Positions 58,625 through 64,000 of a stretch of DNA of 64,000 nucleotides are shown in pieces (the first letter of the stretch is position 1; each line of letters opens with the position of its first letter). Source of the DNA: Bacteriovoracaceae bacterium (lineage in GTDB: Bacteria > Bdellovibrionota > Bacteriovoracia > Bacteriovoracales > Bacteriovoracaceae); NCBI GenBank assembly GCA_019752535.1, contig JAIEMA010000016.1, positions 16,756 through 80,755 on the forward strand, given 5' to 3'. The position numbers and the translations under genes are program-made. The notes beneath the pieces are model-generated. The model was not told where the DNA came from. It ran no database searches and worked only from the letters and a program-made list of their open reading frames with translations.

Positions 58625-61600
58625 TTACTGCTGTTGTTGCGTTTGGTTGTAGCTGTTCCCTAAACTCACGACACCTAATATAGGTCTTAATCTTAAAGTC
58701 TCTTTCGTTGGGATTTTATGCCCAAAAGAAACTCCATAGAACTGATGGTTACCAATAGCGATCAAGGCTTCATAATCTACGTTTGCAGTCTTAATTGCTC
58801 TTTCAATTTTTGGAGCAGCAGCTTTCACTTGAGCCTCGTTAGCTGAAGGAAGAGCTGAGCGCATTTCATCCCAAGCGATATCTAGACCCAACTCTTTAGC
58901 GAAGCGAATGTTCTTCGCGTTCTCAAGGGCCGGTAGGATCTCTTGAAGAGCTTTTACGCGAACCTGAGTTGAGTTTGGCATCATATAGCCAAAGAGAGAG
59001 CCGTATTTGTTCAAGACATTTTGGTAAGATTCGCTATCGCCGTTAATGGCCTGGCGAACTTCACTTACGACACCTGAGAAAAAGTGAGCTACCACTCTGT
59101 CTGCTAAACCGTAGAGAGGCTGGCGCTCGGAAGCGATATCAAGAGATAAGCCTTCAAGAGACGCACTTGAGATCCCTAGGAAGTTTCCGTAGAAATTCAA
59201 GAAGTAGGCTTGAGCGATCGCACCGTGTGAGAGTGCAGTGGCTTCCATACGTGTTGTTTCTTCAATCTGATGGTAGTGAATCGCTTCATGACCAGCAGTA
59301 TAGATTTGTGTCAAAGGATCTAGCTCTTTTCTTACCCAGATAAAGATGTCTGAGTCAGAGAAGAGACCGTGAGATTTTCTCTTCTTCGCGAAACACTCAC
59401 CCGCGTGATCTTGAGCAGAGAGGTGGTGCTCACGAATCTGTTTGCTTGAAAGGATTGAGATCTTGTTAGGAGTCAATTTATCAGAGAAGAGAGCAGAGAT
59501 CGTGAGACCCTGCTTCTTCGCAAGTTGAGTGAGGTTATAGTGCGCATAAGGCATCACCGGCATCAACTCAATCAAATCACTGATTGAAGCAGTTGGACGA
59601 GTGATGAGATCTTGGAAGCGAGCAAGAACAGGGAACTTTTTAAAGTGTGCCGCGCGCTTTCTCTTGATTGTCGCTTCACGCTCAGAAGTGTTTTTAATCT
59701 TCTTCGCTTCTTCCAATACAGCTAACCAAGCCTTTCGTGCTTCTTGAAGGTTCGCTGGTATGAATTCAGATTCAGTTAAGAGCTCACCCGTCGCAAACTC
59801 ACGTTGAGAAGCTGTGAGAAGACCAGCATTCTTAGCTGTCTCTTTCAAGCCAAAGGTTTCAAAAGCGAGATCTGGGTGGTCTGCATCGAGGTTAAAGAGT
59901 TTTGCAAATTCGATCGCTTTCTCAGAGTTTTGTAAGCGCTCACGGACGATAGTGAGGAAGTTTTCAACCATCTTCGCCATATTGAGGGCCGACTTTCCAC
60001 CGATGTATTCACGAGGGAAGTTTGCATTTACACTTGAAACGAGAAGAACCATAACAGCTTTCATCTGAGAGATGAGGGCCTTATTGGTGCCGGCTTTCTT
60101 CATCAACATGTCACGAAGAGGCTTTAAAGCTTTTTTATCAGCTTTACGGTGCTCTTCTGTATAGTTTTGAGAAAGGATGTCGTCATTTAAAATGTGAAGG
60201 CGATCAAGCTCATCGCGGAAACCCTTTGGAAGCTTTCCAGCTTCTTCAAGTTTTTGAAGCTTCATGACCAACTTAATGTGGTTACCATGTACAAGTTGGA
60301 AGTAAGCCGCGATCTCTTTCTTCGCTTGTTTTGATTCAAGCGTATCAATTAATTTATAAACTGGCTCGATAGCACGAGGATTAAGGAAACTTAAAATCTC
60401 ACGGCACTGGAGTTTAAGAGAAAGAGTTAAGCCCAGAAGTTCGTAGCTGTCAGCTTTCCCAGAACTCAACTGCTTATGAATCTCGATCGCAAGACGAGAA
60501 ACTTGAATCAATTGAGCCGCGACAAACATCGGCAAGTGAGTCATGAGTGGAGCAGGATATTTTGGCTTCACAAGTTCTGCGGCCAGAACTGATTCTTTTG
60601 AATTGGTGTCATCAACAACTACAAATGGAGCATAACCGCCACCTTTTGAAGTGTTAACGATTGAGCTCATCGGCCCTCTCTCTTGAGGAGCATATCTTAC
60701 GAGTGCATTGTGAGTGAGCTTTGGAAGCGTCTTCGCTCCACCGCCGTAGAACATCCATAAGCGGATATCGGCCGCAAGGTTCGCAAAGCGTGTTCCTTCT
60801 TTACCGTTACTAGTTGTCACTGGAATACGAGCGATTTTAACAAGGCGCTGGTAAGCAAAGCTTTGTGGTTCTTTCTGTGCCATCTCAATCACTTCAGCGC
60901 GCTTCTCTTTAGAAAGAGTTTTCAAAATATAAACGCCAGTTCCACCTGAAAGGTTTGGAGCTTTAATCACCCACTCTTCAGGATTCTTCGCGATGATTTC
61001 TACAGACTCTTTGCAAGAAGGAAGAGTTTCTGGTGGAGTAATCTTTGCACCCGCTGGCTCTAGACCTAACTCACGCAAGCGCTTTTCAAAAAACTTTGGA
61101 GCGTAGGTTGTGAGAGAGGCTAAGATGATTTTGTTATCAAGAATACGGTTAAGACCACCCATATAAATCTTGCGCTCAACGATCGCGTTCAAAAGATTAG
61201 GGATGGCATAGTCAGATTGAAGTGGAATAGGGTTTCCGTCGACATCAAGGACCAACGGGGCCTTACCATCTTTACCAAGCTTTAAGGTATCACGAAGATA
61301 AATCGGCTCACCAGAGTCAGCATCTCTTAAGATCAAATCTTTCTCTGGATCAAAGAGAGCCGAGTCAGCATTAATACGAGAGTAGATAGCCGTCACGATT
61401 GGGTTTGAACCATTGATTGTGCGAAGACGGATATGGCCTTTCTCATCGCAGAACAATTGGACTGGATCGGCATAAACCATTCCAGAATATGCGGCAAGAT
61501 TATGAATCTCTGGTGCTGCTCCATTCAAGCCGCCTGGAGGAAGAATCACTTGAACACCGTCTTTAACACCGGTCCAGTCTTCACCAAGAGATTTGTAAGT

Positions 61601-62371
61601 TTCAGCTAAAACTTTGAAATGATCGTTTGGCATCAGTTTGCCAAGGTCTTCAAGCGTTGAAGGATTGCTTTCATACAAGCCTTCAAGAACGTTCATATTA
61701 TTTGAAGCACCTGAAGGTGAGCCTGCATTAAGTTCTAGAATACGGAATGGAAGTGGAAGCTCGTCCGTTCTTCCTGTACGAAGAAGTTTGTCGAAGTTTC
61801 CTGACTCTTGAAGATAATCTTCAACGAGAACGAGATCCAAACCGACGTTATCAAAGAAAGGGTACTTCTTCATATTTGGGTGATGAAGAGGCTTAAAATA
61901 ATTAGGAGACGACTCTACTGCATCAATGAAAATCGCTCTGGCTTCTTTTGGAAGTGATTTAACGAAAGCAGAGTCTTTAACAGACTTTGAGCCATAGATA
62001 TCTTGAATAACTGCACGAAGAGAAACAATCAAAGTCTGAGCTGCGCGCTCGATTTGATTGAACATACTCTTTTGAAGGGGAACAACTGTCGTTGTACATG
62101 GAACAGTGAAAATCTTGTAAGAGCCATCTTTCGTTGATTTTTGGAATGTGAGGTCGCGCTTTCTAATAAACTTCGTGAGTTTTTGAGATTCAGAGTGATG
62201 CTCACTCACGTCACGATTAAGTAGAGACTTCACCAAAGGTTTAGTGTGGTTATAAGGACTGCGACGGCGGTGAGAGCTAAAGATGTAGTTTGAGACATCA
62301 ACCTTGACCTGGCCAATAAAGCCCAAGTTTGGGTCATAGCTAGTGCGGCGCTGGTTTTTAATCTTAGACAC
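58625..62371 (-). CDS. Circularly permuted ATP-grasp ligase fused to an HExxH peptidase-like domain
   Basis: A 1248-aa cytoplasmic protein (no signal peptide). Residues about 85-600 look like a circularly permuted ATP-grasp type 2 domain (DUF404/DUF407 group): LELNAGSPSGAS (212-223), then EWVIKAPNLSGGTGVYIL (466-483), DIRLWMFYGGG (535-545) and the SxVN(T/S)SKGGG segment (570-579). Such enzymes are predicted peptide or amide ligases. A helical middle (about 610-920) follows, then a C-terminal domain with GHEAIHYHQ (His1028, Glu1029, His1032) and a later Glu1043, a zinc peptidase pattern. Combining ligase and peptidase in one chain is unusual. GTG start with GAGG upstream. First gene of a four-gene operon. 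Confidence 0.72.
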   Translation of the reverse strand: MSKIKNQRRTSYDPNLGFIGQVKVDVSNYIFSSHRRRSPYNHTKPLVKSLLNRDVSEHHSESQKLTKFIRKRDLTFQKSTKDGSYKIFTVPCTTTVVPLQKSMFNQIERAAQTLIVSLRAVIQDIYGSKSVKDSAFVKSLPKEARAIFIDAVESSPNYFKPLHHPNMKKYPFFDNVGLDLVLVEDYLQESGNFDKLLRTGRTDELPLPFRILELNAGSPSGASNNMNVLEGLYESNPSTLEDLGKLMPNDHFKVLAETYKSLGEDWTGVKDGVQVILPPGGLNGAAPEIHNLAAYSGMVYADPVQLFCDEKGHIRLRTINGSNPIVTAIYSRINADSALFDPEKDLILRDADSGEPIYLRDTLKLGKDGKAPLVLDVDGNPIPLQSDYAIPNLLNAIVERKIYMGGLNRILDNKIILASLTTYAPKFFEKRLRELGLEPAGAKITPPETLPSCKESVEIIAKNPEEWVIKAPNLSGGTGVYILKTLSKEKRAEVIEMAQKEPQSFAYQRLVKIARIPVTTSNGKEGTRFANLAADIRLWMFYGGGAKTLPKLTHNALVRYAPQERGPMSSIVNTSKGGGYAPFVVVDDTNSKESVLAAELVKPKYPAPLMTHLPMFVAAQLIQVSRLAIEIHKQLSSGKADSYELLGLTLSLKLQCREILSFLNPRAIEPVYKLIDTLESKQAKKEIAAYFQLVHGNHIKLVMKLQKLEEAGKLPKGFRDELDRLHILNDDILSQNYTEEHRKADKKALKPLRDMLMKKAGTNKALISQMKAVMVLLVSSVNANFPREYIGGKSALNMAKMVENFLTIVRERLQNSEKAIEFAKLFNLDADHPDLAFETFGLKETAKNAGLLTASQREFATGELLTESEFIPANLQEARKAWLAVLEEAKKIKNTSEREATIKRKRAAHFKKFPVLARFQDLITRPTASISDLIELMPVMPYAHYNLTQLAKKQGLTISALFSDKLTPNKISILSSKQIREHHLSAQDHAGECFAKKRKSHGLFSDSDIFIWVRKELDPLTQIYTAGHEAIHYHQIEETTRMEATALSHGAIAQAYFLNFYGNFLGISSASLEGLSLDIASERQPLYGLADRVVAHFFSGVVSEVRQAINGDSESYQNVLNKYGSLFGYMMPNSTQVRVKALQEILPALENAKNIRFAKELGLDIAWDEMRSALPSANEAQVKAAAPKIERAIKTANVDYEALIAIGNHQFYGVSFGHKIPTKETLRLRPILGVVSLGNSYNQTQQQQ

Positions 62372-62690
62372 GTTTAACCTCTTTGTAAGACTGGATAACT
62401 TAATCTATCTAATATGTTGCTGCTGTGCGAAAAAACGCCTAAACCCTGTACTTTTTCCCTACTTTTAAATCAAAAGCGGGCTTCCCCGGATCTCAGGCGA
62501 TGCCCTTCTCTAGCAAGAATCGGGGCAGTCTTATGGGTGCGGACTGTAATGAATTTTCAAGGGTTTGGTCAATGATTTTCTTACAAGTTCTTACAGGGGT
62601 GTCGAAATTTTAGACATATGTAAAAAACTCTCACGCGCAGCAAAAAAGGGCCTGTTTAGGCTAGGATCACCACATCCCTAAGGAGTTTTC
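62372..62690. other. Divergent regulatory region, about 320 bp
   Basis: Lies between the ATP-grasp operon and the second protein-glutaminase-like gene and must hold both promoters. A 10-bp direct tandem repeat, TTCTTACA(A/G)G, occupies 62578-62597. CCTAAGGAG is the ribosome site for the plus-strand gene. No ORF with a start and ribosome site, RNA gene or strong terminator is seen. Clear -35/-10 pairs could not be assigned. Confidence 0.5.
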
Positions 62691-63392
62691 ATGCGTGCTG
62701 CACTTGTATTGGCTGCTTTGATGTTGAGTCTTAGTTCGTGGGCTCAAATTTATCCATCCACTTCAGATAATATTTCTGAAGAGAAAGCTCAGGAGATGTT
62801 TAAGGACATCGAAGCTGAAGACAAGAAAATGGGTGAGCATAGTGAATGTTTTCAGCGCGCTCATATGTGGGCCTTAAGAGCTGAAAAATTGCATCAAGTC
62901 GCAATGGAGAAGGTTTATCTCTTTTTTACTTATAAATTTAACATGCGCCATCGCGTGACTTCACGTTGGGGAAGACCGATCGTTTGGTGGTTTCATGTCG
63001 CTCCGGCCGTTCGGGTGAATGGAGAGCTTTGGGTGATGGATGCCACGTTTACTGATAGAGCGATGCCACTTCAGGAATGGGCAGGCTCACTTATGCAAGA
63101 GCCAGAGGCTTGTCAGCCGATTAATGACCCTCAAGACTATGTGAATGATAGAAATTCAAGTAATGGGTATCGAAATTTATCCAACGTAAAAAATCAGTGT
63201 TACTACACAACGGCTCCACGTTTTTTCTATCAGCCAGTAGAAATCGGTTTTATGGAAGATGATGAAAGAATGAGATACGTCACTCCTATGGCGACACCGG
63301 CGCATTGGAATCCTTCCACTTGGTTTTGGGCCTTAAGTTCCTATGACGGCAGAAAGAATCAAAAGTCGGCCCGTCAGGCTCTAGGATTTTGA
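62691..63392 (+). CDS. Secreted protein-glutaminase-like enzyme (copy 2)
   Basis: Exported 233-aa protein (signal peptide ends SSWA-QI). It has the same motif order as the copy at 52976: Cys53 in HSECFQRAHMWAL, His102 in VWWFHVAPAV, Asp117 in LWVMDATF, then LQEW and two cysteines (ACQP...NQCYY) that may pair. It lacks the long N-terminal region of copy 1, so it may be made without a propeptide. Deamidation of protein glutamine is inferred from the family. AAGGAG precedes the ATG. It is divergent from the ATP-grasp operon, and its 3' end overlaps the convergent histidine kinase by 19 nt. Confidence 0.75.
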   Translation: MRAALVLAALMLSLSSWAQIYPSTSDNISEEKAQEMFKDIEAEDKKMGEHSECFQRAHMWALRAEKLHQVAMEKVYLFFTYKFNMRHRVTSRWGRPIVWWFHVAPAVRVNGELWVMDATFTDRAMPLQEWAGSLMQEPEACQPINDPQDYVNDRNSSNGYRNLSNVKNQCYYTTAPRFFYQPVEIGFMEDDERMRYVTPMATPAHWNPSTWFWALSSYDGRKNQKSARQALGF

Positions 63393-64000
63393 GAAAAAAT
63401 TAAGCGAAAATGCGCCCCAGTTTGGGGCGTGTCGAGAATTTCTAATTTTGTAGAATGATAGTCTGCAATTTTTCTCACCAGATATAAACCAAGCCCTGAT
63501 CCCGAGATCGATGCAGTATGCTCGCCTCTGAAAAATCTCTCTGAACTCTTCAGTCTCTCACGAACGTCTTGAGGAATCCCAGGACCTTGATCTTTAATTT
63601 CAAAAGAAACTCCATTCGCAGTCAATTTCAGATTTACAGAAATAATAGAATGAGAAGGGGAGTATTTGATCGCATTTTCGATTAAATTTTCCACCTGGCA
63701 GCCCAGAAGTTGCCTCTCGCCCGAGATCTCTAAGAACTGATCATGTTCAATCAGTTCCGTATCCAGATCAAATTTGAGAGCAATTTGTTTCTGCTTAGCC
63801 TTCAGTCCGAGTCTGGCCACGTTTTCTGTGACAATTTCATCAAGTCGGACGGGAGTGAAATTAAAGTGAGCTCTTCCAGCTTCAACCCTTGAAACCAGAA
63901 GCATGTCTCGAACCAACTGAGACATACGATCCAGTTCTTGGGCCAAGGAATGATGGAATTTTTCCATCTCTTCTGGAGGTCGGACTTTTGAAAGAAGAAC
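63374..64000 (-). CDS. Sensor histidine kinase, C-terminal part (runs off the window)
   Basis: The last 208 or so residues of a two-component sensor kinase; the frame is open to the window edge, so the gene begins beyond 64000. The end of the dimerisation helix (LDRMSQLVRDMLLVSRVEAG) is seen, but the phospho-accepting His lies outside. The HATPase domain has N box NLIENAIKYSP, G1 DQGPGIP, F box RFFRG and G2 GSGLGLYLVRKIA, and ends GAHFRLIFSQNPRA. It resembles EnvZ/BaeS-type kinases. Convergent with the protein-glutaminase-like gene; any regulatory link is unproven. Confidence 0.9.
   Translation of the reverse strand, partial: VLLSKVRPPEEMEKFHHSLAQELDRMSQLVRDMLLVSRVEAGRAHFNFTPVRLDEIVTENVARLGLKAKQKQIALKFDLDTELIEHDQFLEISGERQLLGCQVENLIENAIKYSPSHSIISVNLKLTANGVSFEIKDQGPGIPQDVRERLKSSERFFRGEHTASISGSGLGLYLVRKIADYHSTKLEILDTPQTGAHFRLIFSQNPRA

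Noticed and set aside
63413..63429. Strong GC hairpin (CGCCCCA/TGGGGCG) after the second glutaminase-like gene, as terminator
   Set aside because: No T-run follows on the plus strand, and on the minus strand it lies within the conserved TGAHF coding end of the histidine kinase.

Overview
ORGANISM. The window has moderate-to-low GC and tightly packed genes. It looks like a chromosome segment of a Gram-negative predatory-type bacterium of the Bdellovibrionota, most likely class Bacteriovoracia (Bacteriovorax/Peredibacter-like). This is inference from gene content: Kdo/heptosyl-type LPS glycosyltransferases, outer-membrane beta-barrels, many small lipoproteins, and an unusual number of exported enzymes that act on proteins or peptidoglycan (MltA, a serine protease, two metzincin-like metalloproteases, a secreted pyroglutamyl peptidase, three transglutaminase-like and two protein-glutaminase-like proteins). 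No rRNA, tRNA, CRISPR array or insertion sequence was found.

LAYOUT. 0-8.3 kb: GNAT acetyltransferase, MltA, DASS symporter, NIF3/DUF34, class II aldolase, a beta-barrel protein, a trypsin-like protease and RF3. 8.3-16 kb: a small zinc-finger-like gene, a fused glycine decarboxylase, then rsmJ, an adenosine-kinase-like gene and asnS, then a CAP lipoprotein and DUF4442. 16-27.6 kb: a dicarboxylate symporter, a metalloprotease lipoprotein, and a seven-gene minus-strand run (GYF protein, tmk, holB, ricT, sbcD, sbcC, panE-like). 27.7-33 kb: a plus-strand sufE-hemB-GT9-waaA run ending in an apparently frameshifted Rossmann protein, then a lone Flp-like prepilin. 33-34.3 kb: an alpha/beta hydrolase whose export signal is separated from its body by a G8 tract. 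34.4-47.4 kb: a coiled-coil/beta-barrel protein, a fadI-fadJ-LolC/E-like unit, a desaturase, a tyrosine recombinase, Tex, an FAD enzyme and a secreted pyroglutamyl peptidase.

MOST UNUSUAL REGION (46.5-63.4 kb). Three paralogous secreted proteins resembling the oomycete GP42 'elicitor' transglutaminases and two secreted protein-glutaminase-like enzymes lie among a metzincin and a secreted pyroglutamyl peptidase. Both main families use Cys-His-Asp chemistry on glutamine side chains. Beside them is a four-gene operon. It encodes a 1248-aa fusion of a circularly permuted ATP-grasp ligase and an HExxH peptidase-like domain, a 742-aa unknown membrane-anchored protein, a beta-barrel, and a catalase-related lipoprotein. 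Together they suggest an envelope- or prey-directed protein-modification locus.

GENOME STYLE. Nine of eleven convergent gene pairs overlap at their 3' ends. At least four exported-protein genes have a -10 box 6-7 nt before the start codon and no Shine-Dalgarno, suggesting leaderless mRNAs. TTG and GTG starts with good ribosome sites are frequent.
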